From Mytilus edulis (taxonomy: Eukaryota; Mollusca; Bivalvia; Mytilida; Mytilidae), in contig NC_092347.1 in assembly GCF_963676685.1 (NCBI RefSeq), positions 85,376,592 to 85,440,591 of the forward strand: a stretch of DNA of 64,000 bases, read 5' to 3'. A program made the translations under genes and the position numbers. Below, one piece after another: positions 35,801 to 42,015 of the stretch. The notes under the pieces are model-generated. The model was given only the letters and a program-made list of their open reading frames with translations, was not told the origin of the DNA and did not search any database. The stretch's first letter is position 1. Each line of letters starts with the position of its first letter.

Positions 35801-36163
35801 TATTTTATATTTCTATTAGGTATAAGATAAAGTTTAATCATAGAAAAAAATAGCAAAATCCTATATTAGAAAAAAAAGTTGATTTAGACCCGCAAGCCCC
35901 CTTAAACACTCAATTCATTTGAAACTTTCAATTTTTACACACACACAGTCACAAAATCACCAGGATGCAAGACGATTTCAATAACGTATACAAATTGTTA
36001 CCATGGAAACAAATTCCAACCGACAGCTTGATGAGAAATGGTCCAATAAAGTGTTGATTCCATGAATTGCTAAGTTCCGTCTCTGGTACTCTTCTGTACA
36101 ATCTGGTATCTGTACAGGTCGACACATAGACAGGGATACATCCAAGGCTATGACTGTAGGCAT
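8662..36163 (-). CDS. INTS14: INTS14, Integrator complex subunit 14 (whole gene, nine coding exons)
   Basis: The coding sequence joins, on the minus strand, 36163-36002, 34946-34776, 34481-34096, 33680-33532, 26169-26022, 18322-18243, 17388-17216, 10050-9985 and 8889-8662. It totals 1563 bases (520 residues plus stop), and human INTS14 is about 518 residues. All internal junctions have GT/AG and compatible phases. The product opens with a von Willebrand A domain carrying a MIDAS-type D-x-S-x-S motif (D8, S10, S12). A central beta-barrel part (about residues 210-400) and a helical C-terminus follow, and matches to the human protein run through every exon. In other animals INTS14 pairs with INTS13 and INTS10 in a nuclear Integrator module that processes snRNA 3' ends and attenuates RNA polymerase II transcription. 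Odd points are the 7.4-kb intron 4 and 7.7-kb intron 5, an exon-derived minisatellite in intron 5, and antisense genes in introns 4 and 7. Identification is secure; only exon 5's exact donor copy is ambiguous. Confidence 0.95.
8890..9984 (-). other. INTS14 intron 8
   Basis: A 1.1-kb AT-rich intron. Apart from the SINE-like copy at 9811-9915 nothing else is seen. Confidence 0.85.
9811..9915 (+). repeat. SINE-like repeat, GAGAATGGAAATGGGGAATG family
   Basis: Starts GAGAATGGAAATGGGGAATG and continues AGAGACAACAACCTGACCAT up to GGTCTTCAATGAAG. It lies in INTS14 intron 8, about 70 bp downstream (in gene sense) of exon 8. Confidence 0.7.
9985..10050 (-). CDS. INTS14: INTS14 coding exon 8
   Basis: A 66-base exon (22 codons) encoding TDLQKVLRHARKLPDKQQQ and then FYK, after TATTGCAG and before AAG/GTATGA. 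The hAT-like insertion starts only about 75 bp upstream of its acceptor. Confidence 0.95.
10920..11282 (+). repeat. 363-bp terminal-type direct repeat, copy 1, with hammerhead-like core
   Basis: The sequence is repeated at 11798-12160, offset 878. Near 11081-11115 it reads CTGATGA, a hairpin, GAAA, then ACATGTA, which resembles a type I hammerhead ribozyme core with a tiny helix III. Such motifs are reported in Penelope-like terminal repeats and retrozymes. In this copy the hairpin GCATGC/GCAGGC has one mismatch. The region between the copies (11283-11797) shows no coding content. Confidence 0.75.
11798..12160 (+). repeat. 363-bp terminal-type direct repeat, copy 2, with hammerhead-like core
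   Basis: Second copy of the repeat at 10920. The core at 11959-11993 has CTGATGA, a perfect GCCTGC-CTT-GCAGGC hairpin, then GAAA and ACATGTA. GTC before and GAC after can form the start of helix I. One extra A lies between CTGATGA and the hairpin, so catalytic activity is uncertain. Confidence 0.75.
12161..12478 (+). repeat. Interspersed repeat, family ending GGGGACACATTCTTGTT-like, partly doubled
   Basis: Contains CTTGAAACTTAGTATACATG, CACTGAACATAGAAAATGAT and a terminal GTGGGGCATCCGTGTACTG. The same family lies at 54845-55134 and 63434-63754. Here a segment is present twice in tandem (about 12161-12280 and 12281-12478). Confidence 0.75.
13335..13392 (+). promoter_or_regulatory. Conserved 5' leader of the TRIM-like genes
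   Basis: The bases before ATG 13393 include CACCTGATCA and GGAAGTAGAATACCTGTGTC, repeated almost exactly before the gene at 27307 (27254-27306) and in weaker form before 843 (about 790-842, AAGCAAGGAAGTAGAAAT). Similarity extends further upstream, including GTGCCTTCAAA about 180 bp before the ATG in both intronic copies. This suggests a shared transcription start or leader. Confidence 0.45.
13393..15081 (+). CDS. TRIM-like B-box/coiled-coil/propeller protein (paralogue 2), nested in INTS14 intron 7
   Basis: A single-exon frame of 562 residues. I start it at ATG 13393 (MAFSQS), which aligns with its two paralogues, not at the GTG further upstream. The zinc ligands of both B-boxes are conserved at the same positions as in the gene at 843, followed by a lysine-rich coiled coil and the same C-terminal propeller-like half (SFWISSG, GDHERVYEHDQ, GQGGNIINIY, ending TISGC). 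It is transcribed opposite to the INTS14 intron that contains it. AATAAA sits at 15108-15113. The ~190 bases before the ATG resemble those before the gene at 27307, so the copies arose by DNA duplication that included the promoter region. No RING domain is seen. Confidence 0.88.
   Translation: MAFSQSIRKGQIPVNCGLCDTDKPIKWKCLDCDLLLCNNCKEKVHLRVKTAKDHKIINIKDIGLYKEELNFANIPCQDHAGQNNCLYCKTCDTLVCPTCVSKVHKKHDLTEIQEGYDIKIDKLKNGQRKIQRKRKEIVSYKKQLNKLLSSENYKYNQVNQAIQKHEQFVKVAVERYFKKLRVELDQNLETVSNTIKSDLNAISDLLNQAEDKDNEVQELIHITYASKFFLDVNKVEKSIDIDMPNTRPSYETIPNFVPGEITQSNIGVLEYDENLSNEPHINLAINKQYQTELEVVECVCFSIDQSFWISSGPLGLVQKVKSDGTNLKVLSSYNIRVHGMAVTQSNYLILCTERSRPQEISCNTGTLTDSVYDVSPFLPYSVHVTSNNKVLVGCVNRGFPKPGRRVVILMNQNGDHERVYEHDQHRQPIFTFPWRITCTRNSNIHVVDRVNDRGRVVVLGQGGNIINIYIGDSDINKDRPFKPEGIVTTPRDNVIVADPGTNTLHILNNDGFLMTYYKTSDINIILPMSLAFTPSRQLYIGCSTPGDSTEDAKIYEVTISGC
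15112..16760 (+). repeat. Three diverged copies of a ~150-bp interspersed repeat
   Basis: Copies at about 15112-15260, 15549-15700 and 16630-16760 share GCAGCTG-x-ATA-x-GACTGCAGAGGT-like openings, GAACAGTTG, TCTGAATTTGGATTG and AGGTTTCTGACACA. Between them a ~130-bp segment about CCATAATCCCCCAAA (16030, 16190) is also repeated. All lie in INTS14 intron 7. Confidence 0.65.
15871..15952. repeat. Short palindromic foldback
   Basis: ACATAATTTAATAGCAGTGT and AAGGGAGGTAATT are followed, after a ~16-base loop, by their near-complete inverse AATTACCTCCCTT and ACACTGCTTATAAATTATGT. The arms are about 33 bases. This is a miniature foldback element or stem-loop. Confidence 0.75.
16761..17215. other. 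INTS14 intron 7, unassigned part next to exon 7
   Basis: No gene or clear repeat is visible here. A 111-residue minus open frame (16601-16936) overlaps repeat sequence and looks spurious. Confidence 0.5.
17216..17388 (-). CDS. INTS14: INTS14 coding exon 7
   Basis: The exon encodes DEPVNWIGSLDNLAPISAFT, then EPPYGEDDNKTPFPVRP, NDKRSYAQ and VVWIKQSGLQ. These follow the human order (EPLPWLGK, NPYGEDDNKSPFPLQP, KRSYAQ, VWIKPSGLQ). It ends ACAG/GTAAGG in phase 0. Confidence 0.95.
17389..18242 (-). other. INTS14 intron 6
   Basis: An 854-bp intron containing a minus-oriented SINE-like copy (18028-18165). Otherwise it is plain AT-rich sequence. Confidence 0.85.
18028..18165 (-). repeat. SINE-like repeat, GATGTGGTATGATTGCCAATG family
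   Basis: On the minus strand it runs ATGTGGTATGATTGCCAATG, GAGACATCTC, ACAACTATAGGTCACC, CAACAATGAGCAAAG. Related copies lie at 40713-40800 and 41902-42010 (plus), 48425-48548 (minus) and 62548-62680 (plus), with a fragment at 29370-29430. Confidence 0.7.
18243..18322 (-). CDS. INTS14: INTS14 coding exon 6
   Basis: An 80-base exon after TATTGCAG. With the two carried bases it encodes GENWFGILYSWADSKKKSNL and then MLSLFTPG; human has EWHGMLYSQADSKKKSNL at this place. It ends in CCCCAG/GTAATT, phase 1. The upstream intron contains the whole minisatellite. Confidence 0.95.
18837..26095 (-). repeat. 84-bp minisatellite seeded by the INTS14 exon 5 / intron 5 boundary, about 86 units
   Basis: The unit length is 84 bp (28 codons). 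In INTS14 sense a unit is ~73 bases of exon 5, from AAGTTCCATC (coding for the end of KVPS) to CAAGTTGG, followed by ~11 bases of intron starting GTAGGTAACC. The next unit then restarts at AAGTTCC. The seam has short AAAG microhomology with the exon. Each unit therefore carries a copy of the 5' splice site and an in-frame TAG if read through. The native exon end (26022-26095) is indistinguishable from array units. Units at the far left (18837-19100) are the most diverged. Small indels occur near 22141 and 24844 (15-bp insertions), 25187 (minus 2), 25487 (plus 3) and 25778 (minus 1). Confidence 0.95.
19501..24906. repeat. 2703-bp higher-order tandem duplication inside the minisatellite
   Basis: Variant units recur in the same order at an exact offset of 2703 bp, which is 32 units of 84 plus a 15-bp partial unit. 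Copy A is about 19501-22203 and copy B about 22204-24906. Markers are ATGGTGG at 19501 and 22204, and the 15-bp insertion at 22141 and 24844. The only difference I found is TTCTGAC near 20902 against TTCAGAC near 23605. Exact edges are hidden inside homologous units. Confidence 0.85.
26022..26169 (-). CDS. INTS14: INTS14 coding exon 5, parent of the intron 5 minisatellite
   Basis: The acceptor is CTTTTAG at 26176-26170. The exon encodes an acidic linker (residues 290-314, rich in E, N and K) and then KVPSFTVLLHGSLKVEGMVA up to ...LTQVG (to residue 339). Human has KIPNFCVLLHGSLKVEGMVA here. The reading frame requires the donor at 26021 (GG/GTAGGT, phase 2). Any donor further downstream would place the TAG of GGG-TAG in frame. 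From 26095 leftwards the exon is itself the first unit of the 84-bp array, so the array is fused to a functional exon end. Confidence 0.92.
27307..29007 (+). CDS. TRIM-like B-box/coiled-coil/propeller protein (paralogue 3), nested in INTS14 intron 4
   Basis: A single-exon frame of 566 residues. The start is placed at ATG 27307 (MAFSQS), matching the paralogues; an in-frame ATG at 27238 would add 23 residues that neither relative has. Both B-boxes keep all zinc ligands. The coiled coil spans about residues 115-235. The C-terminal half has the family strands (SFWISSG, LVGGVNKG, GRGGDIINIYTG, GQLYIGC) and ends TISGC. The leader before the ATG shares the GGAAGTAGAATACCTGTGTC stretch with the gene at 13393. 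It lies between INTS14 exons 5 and 4 on the opposite strand. The whole frame is open, so this is not a decayed copy. Its function is not shown by the sequence. Confidence 0.88.
   Translation: MAFSQSVGKGQIPVSCGLCETDRPIKWKCLDCDLLLCNHCKEKVHLRVKTAKDHRVIDIKEIGLHKEELNFASISCQGHTGQYTCLYCKTCDTLVCPTCVSKVHKKHELTEIQEGYDMKIDELKKGQRKIQRDRKEIVSKKEQLNQLFLTEKNKYNQANKDICKHEKSVKAVVERHFKKLRDELDINIETISNTIKSDLNDVSVLLKQTDNKNNEGQELIQLTDASKFFTDVNNFEKSIDIKMPNPRMNHGSIPNFVPGEITQSNIGVLEFDENPSHEANINLEINKQYQTKLESVTHVCLSIDESFWISSGNFGLVQKVKLNGTKLKILLSCQANVYGMAVTQSNNLLLCLKGTRLKEISSNTGKMTDTVFNLSPFIPRALHITSDNKVLVGGVNKGFPKPGRRVVILMNQNGDHERVYEHDQHKQKIFTYPRYITSTSTCNKNIHVVDEDGEFICRVVVLGRGGDIINIYTGDTDINKDSPFNPIDIVTTPRDNVIVADMNTDTLHILNNVGLLMTCYKTSDINIMLPLSLVFTQTGQLYIGCRTPEDSTSSDAKLYKVTISGC
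29812..32540. mobile_element. Probable large inverted-repeat element in INTS14 intron 4
   Basis: The left end has TGTATACAGTACATTTCAAA and AGGATC. The right end, read inversely, has TGTATGTACAGTACCCTTCA and AAAGGATC. Both subterminal zones contain TCTCCC and ACTCC-rich text and a second pair of inverse matches (TAGGGTAATTGGATTAC near 30037 against GTAATCCGATTATGTT near 32333). The interior (30.1-32.3 kb) has no coding sequence that I recognise. Exact ends and any target duplication are unclear. Confidence 0.4.
33090..33390 (-). repeat. Minus-oriented interspersed repeat related to the 63.3-kb family
   Basis: Contains the inverse of CAAGTTGAAACTTAGTACGC, GTTGATGAAGTTGAAGTCC, a CTGTC-rich part and TGCCCCATTTATGGGTATTA. 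The same building blocks occur at 63330-63620 on the plus strand. Confidence 0.6.
33532..33680 (-). CDS. INTS14: INTS14 coding exon 4
   Basis: The exon follows a TTTTTCAG acceptor and encodes TDEFEHISVDISKTLEILG, then FLDIADVASPPMLSRHLVLP. That second stretch is nearly identical to the human FIDIADISSPPVLSRHLVLP. It ends in ...KKME plus one base at a strong AAG/GTATGT donor (phase 1). The next exon is 7.4 kb away. Confidence 0.95.
34096..34481 (-). CDS. INTS14: INTS14 coding exon 3 (VWA domain end and linker)
   Basis: The exon begins VILVTDGSIGIGQKSL, the VTDG strand and loop of the VWA fold. It contains FPLPFPFPCKLHI and EIFTPDNILSLKSVQTMF, and ends ...FPAPEPYDK at a GTAAGT donor after two bases of the last codon. 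Its 386 bases leave phase 2, which exon 4 completes. This is the longest coding exon of the gene. Confidence 0.95.
34776..34946 (-). CDS. INTS14: INTS14 coding exon 2 (residues 55-111)
   Basis: The exon opens after GATGCAG and encodes VVFSYLWEQLVPFTRD and onward, continuing the VWA domain. It ends ...NASTASQ at a GTAAAT donor. The 171 bases are exactly 57 codons, and the order matches the human protein (VVFSSLWELMVPFTRD). Confidence 0.95.
35537..35901. mobile_element. TTAA-flanked inverted-repeat element (piggyBac-like MITE)
   Basis: TTAA at 35533-35536 and 35902-35905 bracket 365 bp whose ends are GGAGGCTCGTGGGT and ACCCGCAAGCCCCC, imperfect inverse copies. There is no coding content. TTAA duplications are typical of piggyBac-type elements. 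It lies in INTS14 intron 1. Confidence 0.7.
36002..36163 (-). CDS. INTS14: INTS14 coding exon 1 (residues 1-54)
   Basis: The exon starts at the ATG on 36163-36161 and encodes MPTVIALDVSLSM and onward, matching the N-terminus of INTS14 with the MIDAS-like D-x-S-x-S motif. It ends in ...LEFVSM at a GTAACA donor (intron phase 0). Just upstream on the minus strand, around 36190, a pyrimidine-rich stretch ending in TAG looks like an acceptor, so a non-coding 5' exon probably lies further right. Confidence 0.95.
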
Positions 36164-36884
36164 TCTTATTATCTTGCACTCTTTTTTCTACCAAAACAAT
36201 ACAAATCAAAATGTTCATTAAAAATGAGGTCACTTCAGCATTTGTTTCTATATAATAAGATGAAATAGTTGGGCAAATTATGACAGTATTTTTTTTAATA
36301 TTTTGTGGAAATTACTTCTTATCTTGAGCTTGATATATTCATTTAGTCAGTGAAATTCAGAAGACATTACATGTATTTTATATAAATTTTATCTGGTGTA
36401 GAGAGGTCTGAGCTTTTGCTCCATGTTGTAGCTATAGGCCTACAGCTAGGCCTTGTTGTGACTTTGAGATGGAGAACAGCAAGAACATGGCTGCAAGTTG
36501 TAACTGGTGCAGGGAGGAAACATGTAGGGGTCTACAAGTATGAGAAAGTAATTGAATTTTGTGAGTAAAAATGTCATGAATGTAGGAAATAAAAAATCTG
36601 CAATTCAAATATTAAGAAAATGGACTAAGACTTCTTTTAAACTGAGTTTTACTGTGGATATTGCTGTGTATTAGCTATAGTTTTATCTACATTGACTAGA
36701 GATATACAATGTAAGGGAGGGTTGAGACCTCACTAAACATGTTTATCCCTGCTACATTTTTGGTATGTCCCAAGTCATAACCTCTGGCCTTTGTTAGTCT
36801 TGTATGTTTTTTAAATTTTTGTTCATTTATATAGGAGTTATTTAGTAGGACGTCAATTTTCACTGAACTAGTACTTATTTTTTT

Positions 36885-37005
36885 AGGGACCAGCTGAAGT
36901 TCACCTCTGGGTGCAGGATTTGCTTGCTGCGTTGAAGACCCTTCGGTTGTTTTTTACTCTTTAGTTGGCTTGTTGTCTCTTTGACACATTCCCCATTTCC
37001 ATTCT
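36885..37005 (-). repeat. SINE-like repeat, GAGAATGGAAATGGGGAATG family
   Basis: Minus-strand copy with GAGAATGGAAATGGGGAATG, AAGAGACAACAAGCC, AGGGTCTTCAACGCAG and an AGCTGGTC end. It lies upstream of the INTS14 start codon, probably within a 5' UTR intron. Confidence 0.65.
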
Positions 37006-37733
37006 CTATTTTATATAGCATGTTACATGTACAAATGTCTCTATATAATATGATTGACATAAAGAAGTTAAATATGTCATACTACCCCAAAATATACATC
37101 TTTAATACTAAAAATTAAATTAAAGCATCAATTATTTGCAGGCATTGCACATAGATGCATTGCAACTTAAATATATTTGTATAAGTGCTGTGGATTAAGT
37201 TACATAGGGTGTTTGTGGGTCTCAGTCTATTCCAAATAAATAAAATAGCCTTTCAAGACGTTTCAATTATTTAGTATAGTCTCAACAACCCTGATCAGGG
37301 GTCTCATTGGGGAGTTATGATCCCAGACCCTGCTTACTGTTTTGTCAGATTCCTCTCTCCCGCAATTTTCATTATTTTTTTTGTAATTTCCCATGTCCCC
37401 TAGACTTTATTTCCCGTTTTCTTGGCACAAAAATCATGATAATTAGACTTTCACGTGTCACACTTATCAAAAATTGACAATCCTATGTCACGCTTAGACC
37501 CCAATGAGTCGACCCACCTAAATCTGAATCTGATATGATTCACAGTTATGTGTTGCAGTCCCTTGCTCTCATTTTCCAAGATACGTTAAATATAGCAATT
37601 TGAGCTTATATGAGTAAAAAAAAAAACAACAGCAACATTGACAGTTTTAGTGAAACACAGAAAACACAGTGTTCAAGCAGGAAAATATATATTGATATAC
37701 TGTTCCCAGGTACAAGGCATGCCAAACAAAAAA

Positions 37734-38722
37734 GGCACTGGCTACGGTTACATGGAAATGTAACAATAATAAAAATATTATTGTTACATTGGAGACTAAT
37801 TGCCGGAATGCAAAGTTGGGTGAGGAACCGATTAATTACAAATGTAACAATAATTACTGAGGCTACGGTTACATTACGTTATTGTTACATGAAAAACAGC
37901 AATGTACGCTAGCTAGATTGATTAAACTTAAAAAATCTTCTATAGTTGTATTGCTTCATTCTTTCATATGTACTAAACAATACTTGTAATTTAATACTGA
38001 TAAATAATAAAATATTTTTAATCAAAAAATGGTGTACAACTTGAATAGTTTTACTACGTATTAATGGTTTTGATGTTCTTAAAGATACTACTCAAGATTA
38101 GGAGTGTGACTGTCAAAGGCGAAAAATATAGTTCAATGGTTTCACTTTTTTAAAGTATTTAACTGCACACCTACTCTTATTACTGTCATTATACTTTGGA
38201 CCAATTTTGTTTATGGTGAAAAAAATAAAACTTGGGATGCGTTTTAAACGAAACTGAAACAATATCAAGACATCCATTTCATACAGCTTTATAACTTGAC
38301 GCAAATTGATAATCAAAAGCAAAGTTTGCTAACTGTAACTTAAATACTAAGAAATTATGTTTGTACACGTATCCGTGAAGGACGTAATTTCGTTCATCAA
38401 AAATGTGTCGGACTTTAAAAACAACTTACAGTGTAATTGTAGAAAATGTCATTTTAAATAAAGAATTACAGTAAATAAATTATATGTTATAAATGTATGT
38501 AATAAATGTCCTCAGCTTTTATTATTTAGTACATATTACTAGTCCCATCGTACATTGCTTTTTTCATGTAACAATAACGCAATATAACCGTAGCCTTAAT
38601 AATTATTGTTACATTCGTAATTAAACAGGTCCTTACCCAACCATGCATTCCGGCATTTAGTCTCCAATGTAACAATAATGTAACAATTATTGTTACATTT
38701 CCATGTAACCGTAGCCAGTGCC
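37734..38722. mobile_element. Long-TIR foldback element with 9-bp duplication (Mutator-like)
   Basis: The left arm (37734 to ~37912) begins GGCACTGGCTACGGTTACAT. The right arm (38540-38722) is its inverse over about 180 bp with few mismatches, sharing blocks such as AATGTAACAATAAT, ATTGCCGGAATGC (left) and GGCTACGGTTA. AACAAAAAA flanks both sides (37725-37733 and 38723-38731). Long TIRs and a 9-bp duplication fit Mutator-like elements, though the duplicated sequence is low-complexity. No transposase is present. Confidence 0.8.
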
Positions 38723-39264
38723 AACAAAAAAAAGGGGGAAGGGCTGTAAGGCATCCGATCGGAGACCTTTAAATAATATATATACTGGGTTACATTAACA
38801 AGCTAATATCATTATAAGATTTGTACTTTCTTACATGTGTTACATCATAGTTTTTAGAAGCAACTTTAAATTTTAGGTAAACATTTAATTAAACCGGAAA
38901 TACGAAACATGCGGAACTTCTCGATTTTTACCTATCAAATTGACTAAAGTCCCGAAAGTGTAGAATAGAAGCTTCATCAGCAACCGAAATTATGATGAAG
39001 AGACAGGTGCTCGAAGAGTAAACATTTATTTCAACAGTTCAGAATTGTTACTGAATTTATCACAAGCACTTGGGTATGGATTTCATGTTTTTCACTACAA
39101 AAATGTATTAAGTTGCCTATAACAGTACAATTTGAATTAAGTTCTTAGGTTAATTTCAGCTCATTTTTTTCTGTTAGTAATCATTGAGCAAAAAAACCCA
39201 ATAATATGTGTGTTCTATAAAACATCAGTTTCAAAAATATTATTGGCAGGTAGGCATTATTTGG

Positions 39265-39269
<5 letters not shown>

Positions 39270-39295
<26 letters not shown>

Positions 39296-39328
39296 GTCAT
39301 AGGGTTGAGAAAAAGGGGGGGGGGGGTG
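39270..39328. repeat. GT and poly-G low-complexity tract
   Basis: GTGTGTGTGTG followed by a run of about 20 G, then a second G run at 39316-39326. The length is prone to sequencing error. Confidence 0.9.
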
Positions 39329-39464
39329 GTAATTATATTCTGCATAGATTTGACATACAAATCCTTTGTCAGATCATATGTTACTGTATGTCACATAAAT
39401 TTGTAATATGCATGCTTCTTCAATAGAAATTCTCACGTAACTATGCATTCTTAATACCGGTAGC

Positions 39465-41682
39465 ATATATATGTAACAAAAAATTTGTTCCGGCGTAACA
39501 TTTGTTCCACCAGAACAAATTTCATAGGAAATATGTTCCACCAGAACAAATTTCATAGGAAATATGTTCCACCAGAACTTATATCAAAGAAAATATGTTC
39601 CAGCACTATAAAATTTGTTCCGGAACTATTTTTTTAACCAAGTGTGAAATAAGTTCTGGAACAAAAATCACAGCACCATGAGTTTTGTTCCAACATTAAA
39701 ATAAAAAAAAAAAAGTGAAATAAGTTCCTGTGATATTAGTTTTGAACAAAGGTATTTTATAGAAATCAATGAAAATGTTCTGCTCGAACTTATTTCACAG
39801 AAAATAAGTACTGTGCTTACATGGGGTACATTTGCAATTGAAGGCATGACTGTAGGATGAATATAAGAAATAAAAGCAATGATAATGTATCATAATTTGT
39901 TTCTCTGTTTTATTGTTTATAAATGTGGTATTCAACCTCCTTGTTTCTTGATGATCTGTCATGGGTGTTCTAATCATACATGTTCTTAGCTATGGTCATT
40001 GCAGTTTTTAAAGAGTGTGTCTTTTGTTTCTTTATGTCTTTTAATATAATTGATCAGTCACTTTGTCCAAAAAGTACAAATGTTCATCTTTAACTATAAT
40101 ACTTTTTTTTGCAGAATGACTTATATTATTATTTCTTATTCTACTCTTTCCTGGTTCATAATTATTATATTATTAATTGAGTATGTTATTAAAGTTTTGC
40201 TTTACTCCGAATGATCCAAATTGGATGATTACACTTTTTATTTATCATTATCAATATAATACATGTTTTTTATAGTGTTGTCAAATCGTACACTTTTGCC
40301 TAACCGGTTACTCGGATAATCGTTCGACCGATTAACCGGTTAACCGGTAGTTTGAGTTGGTGCTTGCAAGCCTTATCAGTAGTATCCTTCACATGGATAT
40401 AAGATGTGGTATGAGTGTCAATTTAACAACCTGTTATCTAAGTCGTAAATTTATGCTTTTAGAATTGAAGTTTTTCCTCTGGCATTATCAGGCTTGTCTG
40501 TGAGGATTCTTGCGAAGTTTGACTTTTGATAAGCAACTACACCGTATCAACTATAGCGTTTGTACCAACTTCAGATTGAAAAATAAAATAAAAAAAACTA
40601 CTTGATGTCGTGGAATTAAATGTGTTTGAAAATTATTATTCTTTCCTTTTCACTTGTTGTCTCCGAAAATGATGTGGAGTGTTTCATTTTGAGTGATTAA
40701 TTATAAAAAGAAGATGTGGTATGATTGCCAATGAGACAATTCTCCACAAGAGATCAAAATTACACAGAAATCAACAACTATAGGTCACCGTACGGCCTGT
40801 TTCTTTACTTTGTTTGCATGTTACTCGTATTATCACGTATGCATTGAGCACATTCACATTGGTTTGCATTTCACAATTTTTGAGTTAGCATTTCGTTTAA
40901 AGTAAGACTAAACCTTGCACGACGGAGGTTGCACATTTAGATGTAAGTTTACACAATATTAGATCAGAAATTTAAACGAAATAATGAAGTAAATCGTAAA
41001 ATTTAATCGCATTACTGATTTAGAGTTACTGCTAAAAAAAACAAGTATACTAATTATGTTTCTTTAGATCCTGCCCCGAGCTGAGAGACAAATTCTAATT
41101 AATTTTATGTTGATGGGATTAACAATAGCAATCAATTTACAGTCAAATTAATTACCACGACGATATTTTTAAGTAAAACCTAACCTTTTAATAATTTCAA
41201 TACAAATTTATATAAAATCTATCAAAATTGAAAAAAAGTCCGGTTAACCGGTTAGCGTTTTTGGTATTCGGTATTCGGTCGTTCGACCGATTAACCGGTT
41301 AATCGGTTAACCGTTGACAACACTAGTTTTTTATAATGACTTTAAACTCACTCATGACAAGTGCTCAGTATATACATGTAAGATAGCTTGTTTAACCAGT
41401 GGAACATATTTCACAGACAAGGAACAAATCTCACAAATCCAGAACTTATTTCACCAGGTAAGGAACAAATCTCAAAAACATGGAACTTATTTCACATGGT
41501 TAGGAACAAATTTCACCAACCCAGAACTTATTTCACCAGGTAAAGTGTGGAACTTATTTCATAGAGATGGAACAAATTATATAGATATTGTCTGTGAAAA
41601 AAGTTCTCCCAGAACATATTTCCTGTGAAATAAGTTCCACTGGAACTTTTTTCACAGGAACAAATTTTGGCTCACATATACA
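39465..41682. mobile_element. Outer GTTCC-repeat inverted element, split by a hAT-like insertion
   Basis: The left zone 39480-39800 contains many copies of TTTGTTCC and CCACCAGAACAAATTTCATA. The right zone 41395-41675 contains inverse forms (GGAACAAATTTCAC, GGAACTTATTTCAC). Both outer ends show TATATGT-x-A-x-CAAAAATTTGTTCC-like text in opposite orientation. The element at 40273-41325 is inserted within it. Confidence 0.55.
40273..41325. mobile_element. hAT-like non-autonomous element with 8-bp duplication and AACCGGTT clusters
   Basis: GTTTTTTA at 40265-40272 and 41326-41333 flank 1053 bp with ends TAGTGTTGTCAA and TTGACAACACTA (perfect 12-base inverted repeats). Just inside both ends are clusters of TTAACCGGTTAA-like palindromes and TCGTTCGACCGATTAACC. 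No transposase is found. A SINE-like copy lies at 40713-40800. Confidence 0.85.
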
Positions 41683-41901
41683 CTAAACACAAAGCGACAA
41701 GGATAAGTCCAAAAATGTATCAAATCATTTCAATGCCATTCACTGGATGTGTGCACATGGACCGATAGTAACATGAACCTGAACAATAAACCAAGGGTGA
41801 AGTCAGATGTTTTGAAATGTTTAATTGTATAATCTGTTTTATATGGGAGCTCCTTCTTGTTACTCATTAATCAAATATATATATACATGTAGAAATATAA
41901 G

Positions 41902-42010
41902 AAGATGTGGTAAATTGATTGTCAATGAGTCACAACTCTCCAAAAGAGAGCAAATGGCACAGAAATTAACAACTATAGGTCTTCCTTCAGCCTGTGACAA
42001 TGAGCAAAGC
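41902..42010 (+). repeat. SINE-like repeat, GATGTGGTATGATTGCCAATG family
   Basis: AAGATGTGGTAAATTGATTG, TCAATGAGTCACAACTCTCC, AACAACTATAGGTC and ACAATGAGCAAAGCC are family blocks. Confidence 0.65.
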
Positions 42011-42015
42011 CAATA

